A stretch of DNA of 64,000 bases, from assembly GCA_963770645.1 (NCBI GenBank), contig CAVYQL010000003.1:1798001-1862000 (forward strand). The letters run 5' to 3'. The DNA is from Bog-473 sp963770645 (lineage in GTDB: Bacteria > Actinomycetota > Acidimicrobiia > Acidimicrobiales > RAAP-2). A program made the translations under genes and the position numbers. Below are positions 44,958-53,266 of this stretch, piece by piece. Position 1 is the first letter of the stretch; each line of letters opens with the position of its first letter. The notes beneath the pieces were generated by a model. The model was not told where the DNA came from. It saw only the letters and a list, made by a program, of their open reading frames with translations, and did not search any database.

Positions 44958-46922
44958 ATGTGCGGCATCGCCGGCCTCGTGGACCGCGCAGGAGCGCCCG
45001 AGGGCGAGCTCAGCCGCCTCGCGACGGGCATGGCGAGCGCGCTCGAGCACAGGGGTCCCGACGACTCCGGGGTGTGGGAGGACACCCCCGCCGGTGTCGC
45101 CCTGGCCCATCGCCGCCTGGAGGTCGTCGGAAGGGGCGCACAGGGACGCCAGCCCATGCGCGCCGGCCCCTGGGTCCTCAATTACAACGGTGAGCTCTAC
45201 AACACGGCGGAGCTGCGCGCGGCGCTCGCGGCCGCCGGCGCCGCCACACGGGGAACATCGGACACCGAGGCCCTCGCCCTCGCCCTCGCCACGTGGGGCC
45301 TGGACGAGACGCTGCGCCGCGTCGAAGGCATGTTCGCCTTCGCCGCCTGGGACGGTCGCACGCGCGCGCTGCACCTGGTGCGTGATCGTTTCGGCGAGAA
45401 GCCGCTGTTCTACGGCTGGGTGGGCCCGCGTTTCGTCTTCGCGTCGGAGCTCAAGGCCTTCCACACGCTGGCCGGCTTCGGGCCTTCCATCGATACCGCC
45501 GCGGTGGCCAGCTTCCTTCAATTCAGTTGCGTGCCGGCGCCGCAGTGCATCTACGACGGATTCGCCAAGCTGCGACCGGGCTCGCTCGTGACACTCACGG
45601 GTGCCACCGCGCCCGGGACACTGCCCGAGCAGCGCCCCTACTGGTCGGCCGAGGCCGCGATCGCAGACGCCGGACGCCTGACGCTGCTCGAGGACGACAG
45701 GGAAGCGGAAGAGACCGTCGAAGCCGCGCTCTCCGGAGCTGTGGCGGCGCGCATGGTCGCTGACGTTCCCGTCGGTGCGCTTTTGTCGGGCGGTATCGAC
45801 TCGAGCCTGATCGTCGCGCTCATGCAGCGGCACTCGACCCGCCCCGTGCGCACCTTCACCGTCGCCTTCGCCGAGCAGTCCTTCGACGAGTCGGTCGCAG
45901 CGGCCGAGGTCGCCAGACACCTGGGCACCGACCACGCCACCGTCGAGTTGCCCTCACGCGAGGTGCTCGAACTCGTCCCCCGGCTGGCGGAGGTCTGGGA
46001 CGAGCCGTTCGCCGACAGCTCGCAGCTCCCGACCCATCTCGTCGCCGCGGTCGCTCGGCGCTCGGTGACGGTCGCCCTGTCCGGTGACGGCGGCGACGAG
46101 CTTTTCGCGGGCTACAACCGGCACGCCTGGCTGGATCGCGTCTGGCGGTGGGCGACCCCGCTGCCTCCGGGCCTTCGCCGCACCATCGGCGGCGCCGCAT
46201 GCCTCGTGCCGCCCGGAGTGGTGGACACCGCGGCCGGGTTCCTGCCGGAACGCTGGCAGGTCCGCCTGCCCTCGACCAAGGTGGCCAAGCTGGGTCGGGT
46301 GCTCCAGGCCTCGACAGTCCAAGAGGCCTACCGGTCACTGACCGCACACTGGGAACGTCCTGCCGAGCTGGTACCCGGGGTACGTGCTCGACCTGGCGCG
46401 GGCACGCCGGATGACGCGCGGCTGCCGGCCTGGGACGGCGAGGGCGACGTCACCGCACAACTCTTGAAGGCAGACCTCGTGTCGTACCTGCCCGACGACG
46501 TGCTGACCAAGGTGGACCGTGCGTCGATGGCCGTCTCCCTCGAGACGCGGGCACCGTTCCTCGACCGCGGTGTCCTCGAGGCGGCGTGGCGGCTCCCTAC
46601 GTCCTCGAAGGTGCGCGACGGGACGTCCAAGTGGGTGCTGCGACAGATCCTGTACCGCCACGTCCCGCCTGCGTTGGTCGACCGCCCGAAGATGGGCTTC
46701 GGGGTGCCCCTGGCGGACTGGCTGCGTGGCCCACTGCGGCCCTGGGCCGAGGACCTTCTCTCCCCCGCGGCGCTGACTCGCCACGGCTTGCTCGATCCCG
46801 CCCCCGTGCGCCGGGCTTGGAAGCTGCACACCCAACGCAGGAGGGACCTGAGCTACGAGCTCTGGGACGTCCTCATGCTCCAGGCCTGGCTCGATCGCTG
46901 GAGCCCGGCCGGAACTCTCTGA
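44958..46922 (+). CDS. asnB: Asparagine synthase-type amidotransferase
   Basis: The 654-residue protein starts MCGIAGLVDRAG, with Cys2 as the glutaminase nucleophile; HRGPDDSG and VLNYNGELYNTAEL belong to the same domain. The synthetase half has the ATP pyrophosphatase loop GALLSGGIDSSLIVALMQ and the acceptor region ALSGDGGDELFAGYNRH. It moves amide nitrogen from glutamine to a carboxylate using ATP. Its place among glycan genes suggests it amidates a sugar acid or peptide rather than making free asparagine; that is inference. The 272 bases upstream (44686-44957) hold no supported gene. Confidence 0.9.
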   Translation: MCGIAGLVDRAGAPEGELSRLATGMASALEHRGPDDSGVWEDTPAGVALAHRRLEVVGRGAQGRQPMRAGPWVLNYNGELYNTAELRAALAAAGAATRGTSDTEALALALATWGLDETLRRVEGMFAFAAWDGRTRALHLVRDRFGEKPLFYGWVGPRFVFASELKAFHTLAGFGPSIDTAAVASFLQFSCVPAPQCIYDGFAKLRPGSLVTLTGATAPGTLPEQRPYWSAEAAIADAGRLTLLEDDREAEETVEAALSGAVAARMVADVPVGALLSGGIDSSLIVALMQRHSTRPVRTFTVAFAEQSFDESVAAAEVARHLGTDHATVELPSREVLELVPRLAEVWDEPFADSSQLPTHLVAAVARRSVTVALSGDGGDELFAGYNRHAWLDRVWRWATPLPPGLRRTIGGAACLVPPGVVDTAAGFLPERWQVRLPSTKVAKLGRVLQASTVQEAYRSLTAHWERPAELVPGVRARPGAGTPDDARLPAWDGEGDVTAQLLKADLVSYLPDDVLTKVDRASMAVSLETRAPFLDRGVLEAAWRLPTSSKVRDGTSKWVLRQILYRHVPPALVDRPKMGFGVPLADWLRGPLRPWAEDLLSPAALTRHGLLDPAPVRRAWKLHTQRRRDLSYELWDVLMLQAWLDRWSPAGTL

Positions 46923-46935
46923 GCCCGGTTTGAAC

Positions 46936-47265
46936 TCAATCGGGCGGCGGCGGGGGAACCCCGAGATCCGCCTCAGGGTGCGCACCGCCTTCGAGCGCGG
47001 CGTCGCCCATCTGCCGATCGAGGCTCTCGATGTTCACCGGTGCACTGCCCGGGTCCCCTGCGCGCCAGAGGTCCGCTCCGCCGATGGCCGGGACGTCGGG
47101 CTCGATCAGCTCCGGCTGGTGCGAGGGCTCTTCGTCGGGAGGGTCGTCGTAGGACTCGACCTCCCCGTCGCGCACGAGCTTGGTGGGCGTCCCCTCCGAG
47201 AGCCAGCGCGCCTCGTGCCGGCCGAACGGGTCGGTGCACCAGCCCTCGAGGTCTTTCGCTTCCAT
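46936..47265 (-). CDS. Small actinobacterial hypothetical protein, 109 aa
   Basis: The product begins MEAKDLEGWCTDPFGRHEAR and WLSEGTPTKLVRDGEVESYD, a short conserved segment that occurs in many actinobacterial small proteins of unknown function. It then runs into an acidic Pro-rich tail ending in six prolines. No signal peptide is seen. The ATG at 47265 fits the conserved start; longer readings upstream are out of family. It converges with asnB (13 bases between stops). Confidence 0.65.
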   Translation of the reverse strand: MEAKDLEGWCTDPFGRHEARWLSEGTPTKLVRDGEVESYDDPPDEEPSHQPELIEPDVPAIGGADLWRAGDPGSAPVNIESLDRQMGDAALEGGAHPEADLGVPPPPPD

Positions 47266-47458
47266 CGCACCGTACCGTACCGCGCGCTCGCTTCTTTTGC
47301 CGCTCCCGCGCACATGTCGCCATCCACGGTGGTCTCGACGCCGGGCACCCTGACGGGGCCGGAGATCAGGCCACACGGTGGCGGTAGCCTCGTGCCGCCA
47401 TGGACGTCTCCCAGCGACACCGCTAGTCAGAGCGGCGCCCACGACGTGCGCATTCACC

Positions 47459-48250
47459 GTGCCCGCTGAGCCGCCGCGCGTGGTCCTTCTTGGTGACCGC
47501 AGTGCCGCCACGGCCTCGGTGGCGCGCGCCCTCTCGACCCACCTCGGCGCGCGCGCCACGGTGACCGCTGTCCTCGAGGAGTCGCCCTCGCGGCTCGCCC
47601 TCGCCCGGCGGCGAGCCAACAGGCTCGGCTGGTCGACGGTCGCCGGGCAGATCGCGTTCGTCGGGCTCGTCATGCCGTTGTTGCGCCGGCGCGGACGCGG
47701 GCGCGCCCGACAGATCGCCCAGGACTACGGCCTCGATCTCTCCCCCCTGTCGGACGCAACCCTCGTCAGCTCGGTGAACGACGAGCGCACCATCGCCCTC
47801 CTCCAACAGGCCGCGCCCACGCTGGTTGTGGTCCACGGCACCCGCATCATTTCCCGCTCCGTCCTCGATGCGATCAGCGTGCCGGTGCTCAATATCCACG
47901 CGGGTGTCACGCCCCGCTATCGCGGGGTGCACGGCGGCTACTGGGCGCTGCGCGAGGGATGCCGGGAGCTCGCCGGCTCGACGGTGCACCTGGTCGACCC
48001 GGGCATCGACACCGGCGGCATCCTGGCCCAGGCGACGTTCACGCCCGGCGACGCCGATTCCTTCGCCACCTATCCCTTCTTGCACCTCGCGTGCGTGATG
48101 CCGCTGCTACTCGACCAGGTCGACGCGGTCCTCGCCGGGACCGCCCCTGTGACCGTGCCGCCGCTGCCGGGCGCGGAGCACTCGCAGCTGCGCTGGCACC
48201 CGACGGCGTGGGACTACCTGGCGGCGCGACGGCGCGACGGGGTGCGCTGA
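47459..48250 (+). CDS. Formyltransferase-family protein
   Basis: The 263-residue protein has the N10-formyl-tetrahydrofolate-dependent transferase fold. The catalytic Asn-His pair is in LNIHAGVTPRYRGVHGGYWA, and the Asp in STVHLVDPGIDTGGIL. An N-terminal strand-loop VVLLGDRSAATASVARALST replaces the usual Rossmann start. It lacks the C-terminal tRNA-binding domain of Fmt, so it is more like enzymes that formylate amino sugars. I chose the GTG at 47459. The deacetylase gene follows after 35 bases. Confidence 0.82.
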   Translation: MPAEPPRVVLLGDRSAATASVARALSTHLGARATVTAVLEESPSRLALARRRANRLGWSTVAGQIAFVGLVMPLLRRRGRGRARQIAQDYGLDLSPLSDATLVSSVNDERTIALLQQAAPTLVVVHGTRIISRSVLDAISVPVLNIHAGVTPRYRGVHGGYWALREGCRELAGSTVHLVDPGIDTGGILAQATFTPGDADSFATYPFLHLACVMPLLLDQVDAVLAGTAPVTVPPLPGAEHSQLRWHPTAWDYLAARRRDGVR

Positions 48251-48285
48251 CGAGGCGCCAGGCGTCATTGCTAGCCTCTCCATCC

Positions 48286-49284
48286 GTGCCGGATGTCCGC
48301 GGGCCCGGAGCATTGGTGATCTCGCTCGACTTCGAGCTGCATTGGGGCATGCGCGACCACACGGCGGTCGATCCCGCCGTCACCGAGTCGCTGGTCGCCA
48401 GCCGACCGACGGTCACGACAGTGGCCGAATTGTTCGCCAGCAGGGATATACACGCCACGTGGGCCACGGTGGGGCTGTTGTTCGCCTCCACCGCCGCCGA
48501 GGCGAAGGCGTTGAGCCCCGCCACCCGCCCGGCCTACCGCGAGGCGCGCCTCGATCCCTACCTCGAGCCGATCGGGCCCACCGAGGACGAAGACCCGCTC
48601 CATCTCGCCGGCTCGCTGGTGGACCAGCTCACCAAGATCCGGGGGCAGGAGCTGGCGTCGCACACCTACTCGCACTATTACTGCCTCGAGCCGGGCCCCG
48701 GCGCAGACGACTTCCGGGCCGACCTAGAGGCGGCGCAGGCGGCTGCTGCCACACGGGGCCTGCGGCTGCGGTCCCTCGTGCTCCCGCGGAACCAGTGGGA
48801 CCCCGCACTCGCGTCCGTGCTCGTCCAGACGGGCTTCGAGTGCTACCGCGGGCCCCAACCCGGCTGGGCTCACCGGTCGCGGCCCGGAGACGACTCGGGG
48901 CTGGCGGTGCGCGCCGCCCGACTGGCCTCGACGTGGGCGGGTCCGGCCTTACCCACCTTCGCCTGGGATGAGCTGCTGGAGCCCTCGGGCTTGTGCAACG
49001 TGCCGGCCAGCGCGTTCCTGCGCCCGTGGGTTCCCTCCACCAAGGTGCTGCTGCCACTCCAAGACGGCCGGATCGTCAAGGCACTGCGTGACGCGGCACG
49101 CCGGGGCCGCGTCGTGCACCTGTGGTGGCACCCGCACAACTTCGCCGCGTACCCAGCCGAGAACCTCGAGCGGCTGCATCGGCTCCTCGACGAGTTCGAC
49201 CGGCTGCGCGCCAGCGACGGCATGGCCTCGCTCGCCATGTGTGACGTCAGCGAGGCCGCCCGCAGCGAACGCCCGGCGGCCTGA
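48286..49284 (+). CDS. Polysaccharide deacetylase (NodB-type)
   Basis: The 332-residue protein has a NodB-like fold: the metal/catalytic aspartate is in LVISLDFELHWGMRD at the start, and the metal-binding HxxxH is in ASHTYSHYYCLE near residue 125. LRSLVLPRNQWDPALASVL is the third motif region, and a late WWHPHNFAAYP supplies another histidine. There is no signal peptide, so it may act on cytosolic or lipid-linked sugars. Next to a formyltransferase it could free an amine that is then formylated. The GTG at 48286 is the best start; upstream text belongs to the formyltransferase. Confidence 0.85.
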   Translation: MPDVRGPGALVISLDFELHWGMRDHTAVDPAVTESLVASRPTVTTVAELFASRDIHATWATVGLLFASTAAEAKALSPATRPAYREARLDPYLEPIGPTEDEDPLHLAGSLVDQLTKIRGQELASHTYSHYYCLEPGPGADDFRADLEAAQAAAATRGLRLRSLVLPRNQWDPALASVLVQTGFECYRGPQPGWAHRSRPGDDSGLAVRAARLASTWAGPALPTFAWDELLEPSGLCNVPASAFLRPWVPSTKVLLPLQDGRIVKALRDAARRGRVVHLWWHPHNFAAYPAENLERLHRLLDEFDRLRASDGMASLAMCDVSEAARSERPAA

Positions 49285-49350
49285 CTTACAGCCTGGCCGC
49301 CCGCTCGTCGTCTGGGTCCCCGCACCTCACCTCGACACCAGTCTGCGCGG

Positions 49351-50106
49351 TCAGCTGCTGATCGACGAGATGGGGGTGGCCCCGGTGGGGGCGATCGGAT
49401 CGACCCGCTCGTTGTACTTGCCGTACACCGAGGCCAGCCGCTCCGCGGTCGTCCCCGATGCGCCCTTCACCACGATCGTCGAGCTGATGGGCAGGTAGGG
49501 CGCGGTGGTCGAGACGAACAGCGTCGTGAGTGCCGTGTCGCCGGCTGCGACCTGGGCCCCCGGGCTGCCGGTCACGGCGACGGCGGAACGCCCGCCAATC
49601 GATGTGACACCGGCCACGCGCAGGTTCGGCTCTTCGGGGACGAACTGCTCGATGGCCTGGGTCGGTCGGAGCGAGTTCACGACCGTTTCGTACTCGGGGT
49701 CGGCCACGGTGAGCGAGATCCATTTCCCCTCGTAGGCGGTTGCCTCGCTGGCGGAGAGCTTCAAGGAGTTCTCGAGCACCGCCGACGTCGCCCGCAGGTA
49801 CGCGACCTGGTTCACCAACACGGCGTCGATCACCGGCTGCCCGTCGGTCGTGACGGTCTCGGCGGCGGGACCCTCACGAGTGGTGGCGCCGGCCTCAATC
49901 GTGGTGGTCTTTCCGAGGAGCGTCTTGGTCACAAAACTGACGGACTGCTGCCGGTGAAAGGCCGTGATCGACTGTCCGGCGATCGAGGTCGCCGACTTGC
50001 CTTCCAGCGCTCCCTCCGACGGCCCGCTGTTGCCACAGGCCGCGGCCGTCACCGCGAGCGCAGTCAGGCCGCACGCGCCGAGCCGGCCCAGTGCTCGCCT
50101 GCTCAT
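49351..50106 (-). CDS. Secreted lipoprotein, LppX/LprG-like candidate
   Basis: The 251-residue product starts MSRRALGRLGACGLTALAVT with the lipobox TAAACG near residue 24, so it is lipid-anchored. The mature part has repeated beta-strand text such as VSFVTKTLLGKTTTIEAG and VIDAVLVNQVAYLRATSAVL, resembling the LppX_LprAFG fold that carries lipids across the envelope in mycobacteria. That match is by eye only. It begins 14 bases after the GH18 gene and is probably co-transcribed. The start at 50106 places the lipobox at the usual distance. Confidence 0.65.
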   Translation of the reverse strand: MSRRALGRLGACGLTALAVTAAACGNSGPSEGALEGKSATSIAGQSITAFHRQQSVSFVTKTLLGKTTTIEAGATTREGPAAETVTTDGQPVIDAVLVNQVAYLRATSAVLENSLKLSASEATAYEGKWISLTVADPEYETVVNSLRPTQAIEQFVPEEPNLRVAGVTSIGGRSAVAVTGSPGAQVAAGDTALTTLFVSTTAPYLPISSTIVVKGASGTTAERLASVYGKYNERVDPIAPTGATPISSISS

Positions 50107-50119
50107 CCGCACTGCGGGC

Positions 50120-51931
50120 TCAGGGGAGCGGGCCGGTCGTCGTGGTGGAGGTGGCACTGCTGGTGCCCGTTCCTCCCGTCACGCCGGACGTCGTCGTCGT
50201 GGACTGCTGCGGACCGGTGGTCGTGGTCGTCCTCGCTCGCACGGTGGTGGTCGTCGATCCCTTCGGAGCGACCGTCGTGGTGGTCGTCGTGCTCGCCCCG
50301 TTGGCCCGGTGCTGGTGCGCGGACGGCGTGGTGGACGACGGCGGGGCCCCCGAATTGCCCGACTCCTGGAAGCCCGGGCCCTGGGTGCCGACTGACCCCG
50401 AGGCCGGGCCTGCCGGTGGCACCCTCAGCGGCGTCGTCCCGCCACTGAGGGTGGACAGCACGGAATCGTCGTCGCCTTCCATCCCGAGGGCCCACGCGCC
50501 GACTCCGAGCAGATCAGAGTCCCCCGCCAGTTGGACCTTGTCCGCGATCGTGTTGACGTTGTCGAAGAAGACCTGGTGCCACTGCCCGCCAATCTGGTAC
50601 GACGTCCACGCGGTCTGCGTCGCTGCGTCCCAATAGGTAGGGCCCGACGCCATGGCCTGTGCATAGGTGACCGTCTGCGACGGACCGGTGGCGGCGTCGC
50701 CCAGGTCGGGACCGCTCGTCGGTTCGTCGTACCCGAAGAGTGGCAAGCCCAAGATGACCTTCGAGGCGCCGACGGCGGAGGTGTACTGCGAGATGTAGCT
50801 CGCGTCGGCGCCGCCGGCGTTGCCGTTCCCCTGGGACAGCCCCTGGTTGACGTCGTACGCCATGACGAAGAAGGCATTGACCCATTTGCTGAGGCCCGCG
50901 ATGTCGTAGAAACCGGAGGGATCACCCGCTGAGGACGCGTAGGTGGCCATGGTGAGCTGGTAGTGCGGATCGGTCGTGTGCAAGATGAAGTCGACCTGCG
51001 ACACCAAGTGGTCCAGACCGGCCTGGTCCCCGTTCCCGGTTCCTTCGAAGTCGAGGTTCACCCCGTCGAGGTTCTTCTCCTTCACCAGATCCCTCAGCTG
51101 CAGCCCCAGCGTCACGCCTGCGCTCGGATCGTGGGTGAGCCTGTCGAGCGACGAGCTCGAGAAATCGGTCGCAGTCAACACGACCCGGTCACCCGCTTGG
51201 TGTGCCTCGTTCACGAGGTCGGTGAAGTCCTGGCTCTCGTAACCGTCCCAGCCCGGGCCGGATCTCTGAATGGTGCCGTTGGGGTTCACGTCGACGCCGA
51301 AGTAGGCGATGGTGGAGAAGTCGGCCACCGGGATTGCTGATGCCTCGGGGAGCGACCAGTACGGCGCGTAGCCGAACACTTCGTGCGCCGACGTCGGCGC
51401 TGACTCCGCGACCTGAGGCGGTGTCGGGTCGGGCGTCGATGTCGCCCGCGCCAGGTGGAGCACCCCCTGCCTTGCGTCCAGCCGGTCCGACGCGGGGCTG
51501 TCCGCCACGCGCACGTGGGCCGGCGGGCCTGCACTGGTCGCCATGGTGAGCCCCGCGGCCAAGGCTCCGATCAAGAGGACGAAGCTGGCCCCCCCGATGG
51601 CCAGCTTGCGCAGCGGGACGCGTTCCCATATCCGGGGGGGATCCTCCCAGGTCGAGACGCGATCATGACCTGCGACGACGCGATCCTCGCCGGTGCGGAC
51701 CCGGGGCTCGCCGGTGGAGGCGGCGGCAGGGTCGGCGGGGGCCTGCGCCGTGACGTTGGCGAGAAGCTCCCAGGCCGTGCTGGGCGGCGCCTCCAGAGGA
51801 GCGGGGCCGGTGTAGGACGCCGTGCGCGAGACGGAGTCGAGGAGCCCAACGGTGTCGGCGTCGGGCGCGCTGGCACGATCCCGCATCCTCGCGAACGGCC
51901 AGCGCCGCCCGGTCTCTCGCTGTGTCCACAT
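50120..51931 (-). CDS. Membrane-anchored glycoside hydrolase family 18 protein
   Basis: The 603-residue protein has a long cytosolic leader and one membrane helix near residues 107-130 (IGGASFVLLIGALAAGLTMA). The GH18 barrel follows: VFGYAPYWSLPEASAIPV near its start, the catalytic DGVNLDFEG near residue 290 with Glu as the acid, FFVMAYDVN, and a closing VGAWALGMEGDD. The C-terminal 90 residues are a Thr/Ser-rich stretch with TTTTT runs, likely a wall-spanning linker. It would trim chitin-like or peptidoglycan-like polymers outside the cell. ATG 51931 has a GGAGGG site; 52018 is an alternative. The 207 bases upstream are non-coding. Confidence 0.85.
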   Translation of the reverse strand: MWTQRETGRRWPFARMRDRASAPDADTVGLLDSVSRTASYTGPAPLEAPPSTAWELLANVTAQAPADPAAASTGEPRVRTGEDRVVAGHDRVSTWEDPPRIWERVPLRKLAIGGASFVLLIGALAAGLTMATSAGPPAHVRVADSPASDRLDARQGVLHLARATSTPDPTPPQVAESAPTSAHEVFGYAPYWSLPEASAIPVADFSTIAYFGVDVNPNGTIQRSGPGWDGYESQDFTDLVNEAHQAGDRVVLTATDFSSSSLDRLTHDPSAGVTLGLQLRDLVKEKNLDGVNLDFEGTGNGDQAGLDHLVSQVDFILHTTDPHYQLTMATYASSAGDPSGFYDIAGLSKWVNAFFVMAYDVNQGLSQGNGNAGGADASYISQYTSAVGASKVILGLPLFGYDEPTSGPDLGDAATGPSQTVTYAQAMASGPTYWDAATQTAWTSYQIGGQWHQVFFDNVNTIADKVQLAGDSDLLGVGAWALGMEGDDDSVLSTLSGGTTPLRVPPAGPASGSVGTQGPGFQESGNSGAPPSSTTPSAHQHRANGASTTTTTTVAPKGSTTTTVRARTTTTTGPQQSTTTTSGVTGGTGTSSATSTTTTGPLP

Positions 51932-52138
51932 CCTCTGACTGCCCTCCGTCGGGCGCCGCCACGCCGGTCTGACGATCCGGGCGGACGGTCCGGGTCTCGC
52001 AGCTCCCGGCGGCGGCACTGCCGCTACGAGCTGTTCGGCCGCGTGCGCGGGTCCCAGAGGCTAGGCGAAGCGGGTGAACCCGATGCAACATCGACGTAAC
52101 ACCGAGATGAACACTCTGATCCGCAAGGCGCCTCGCAG

Positions 52139-53035
52139 TCAGGAGCGAGGGGTGATCAGCCCCTCGACCTGGGCCAACAAGGCTGTGAAGGCGGCCTCGT
52201 CGAGGTCGATCGGCGCCACCACGGCCCGCGCGGCGCTGACAAGGACCCGCGCCGCGTGCAGGTCCCCCGACGACGCTGTCACCAGTGCGTGCGTGACCAC
52301 GCCCAGGATCGCCGCTCCCTGGGTCCTCCCGCTGCGCTCATGCTCGGGCACCGCCGCGAAGCTCTCCATGGCCCCCTCGATGACCTCTGTGGCTTCCGCC
52401 GTACGGCCCTGACGGAGCCGCAGCAGGGCCAGCGTGGTCTCGACGGACGGGTTGCCCGGAGAGACGCGACGGGCCACCTCGACGAAACGCTCGGCGTCGG
52501 CCAGCACGAAGGGATCGTCAAGCCGGGAGAGGTGGCCCAGGTCGCCGTGCACCAGCAGGCACCAGGCACGGGCATTGGCCAGGATCGAGCGCTCCTCCGC
52601 GGAGATGTCCCGGCGACTATCGCCGATGGAAGGTTCCTCGAGCGCCTTACGAGCCAGACCCATCCCGTCGATGCGTTGATAGGGGCTGGCCCCGAGCATC
52701 AGCATGCACGCCAGCGAAACGTCCATGCGGGCGGCGTAGCTGTCCTCACCGGGTTGATCCGACCCGAACCAGTCCTCGTCGGGGGCCGGCTCGCCGCCGG
52801 ACGATCCTCCCTCGACCGGTCCGGTGTCGAGCGATCCGTCCTCGGAGTCCCCTCCGTCGAAGAACGTGCCGGGCGGCTCGAGCGCATCGTCTTCTCGAGA
52901 TAGGTCTTCTCGAGACAGGTCTTCTGGGGACGCGTCTTCTCGGGACGCGTCTTCTCGAGATGGGTCAACCGGGGGGACGGGCGACTGCGCGGGCGAACCG
53001 CGCCAGCGACGCCGCGTGTGCTTGGCCACGATCAA
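52139..53035 (-). CDS. TPR-like hypothetical protein with a 5-residue repeat
   Basis: The 298-residue protein has a basic start (MIVAKHTRRRWRGSP). A repeated SREDA/SREDL segment covers residues 25-50, followed by an acidic Gly/Ser linker. A C-terminal helical domain (residues 100-295) contains SYAARMDVSLACMLMLGASP and PSVETTLALLRLRQGRTAEA, which look like tetratricopeptide-type pairs. I cannot name a family. The repeat comes from five 15-base DNA units, so its length may vary between strains. It stands alone, behind the double terminator of the PBP-like gene. Confidence 0.6.
   Translation of the reverse strand: MIVAKHTRRRWRGSPAQSPVPPVDPSREDASREDASPEDLSREDLSREDDALEPPGTFFDGGDSEDGSLDTGPVEGGSSGGEPAPDEDWFGSDQPGEDSYAARMDVSLACMLMLGASPYQRIDGMGLARKALEEPSIGDSRRDISAEERSILANARAWCLLVHGDLGHLSRLDDPFVLADAERFVEVARRVSPGNPSVETTLALLRLRQGRTAEATEVIEGAMESFAAVPEHERSGRTQGAAILGVVTHALVTASSGDLHAARVLVSAARAVVAPIDLDEAAFTALLAQVEGLITPRS
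52889..52963. repeat. Five 15-bp in-frame tandem repeats
   Basis: Five units of the form GTCTTCTCGAGACAG (15 bases) follow each other; the units differ at one to five positions. They lie in the coding region of the TPR-like protein and encode (S/P)-(R/P)-E-D-x. Because 15 is a multiple of three, changes in copy number keep the frame. Confidence 0.9.
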
Positions 53036-53131
53036 AAAGACTAACCGTCACGCGACGGGTCTCTGGGCCGGCCCGCCGCGCCTTTCCTTCCCGGCGACGT
53101 TCCGGCGGGCCACGACGTCTTGGCGGATAAC

Positions 53132-53167
53132 GCGCAACGACCCGGCCAACAAGCCGGGTCGTTGCGC
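53132..53167. terminator. Strong hairpin, 15-bp stem
   Basis: GCGCAACGACCCGGC and its exact complement form a 15-base-pair stem with a 6-base loop (CAACAA). It is the second of two hairpins downstream of the minus-strand PBP-like gene (stop at 53267), and it also lies upstream of the next minus-strand gene. It is bidirectional in form and has no U-tract. Confidence 0.75.
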
Positions 53168-53184
53168 TCAATCCCTGTGCTGCT

Positions 53185-53242
53185 CGGAAGGCCGGCTCCG
53201 GGCTGCGGGTGAGAACCCGCAGCCCGGGCGACCGGCCTTCCG
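53185..53242 (-). terminator. Long two-part hairpin after the PBP-like gene
   Basis: An outer stem of 11 base pairs (CGGAAGGCCGG with CCGGCCTTCCG) and an inner stem (CGGGCTGCGGGT with ACCCGCAGCCCG) of 12 pairs are separated by small bulges. It begins 25 bases past the stop of the 653-residue secreted protein and is followed by the second hairpin. Such a double stop fits a very strongly transcribed gene. Confidence 0.75.
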
Positions 53243-53266
53243 TTGGTACTACCGGTCCAGCAAGTG

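Noticed and set aside
47266..47673. Upstream extension of the 109-residue gene at 46936
   Set aside because: The extra part is antisense to the formyltransferase gene, and the conserved start MEAKDLEGW lies at 47265.
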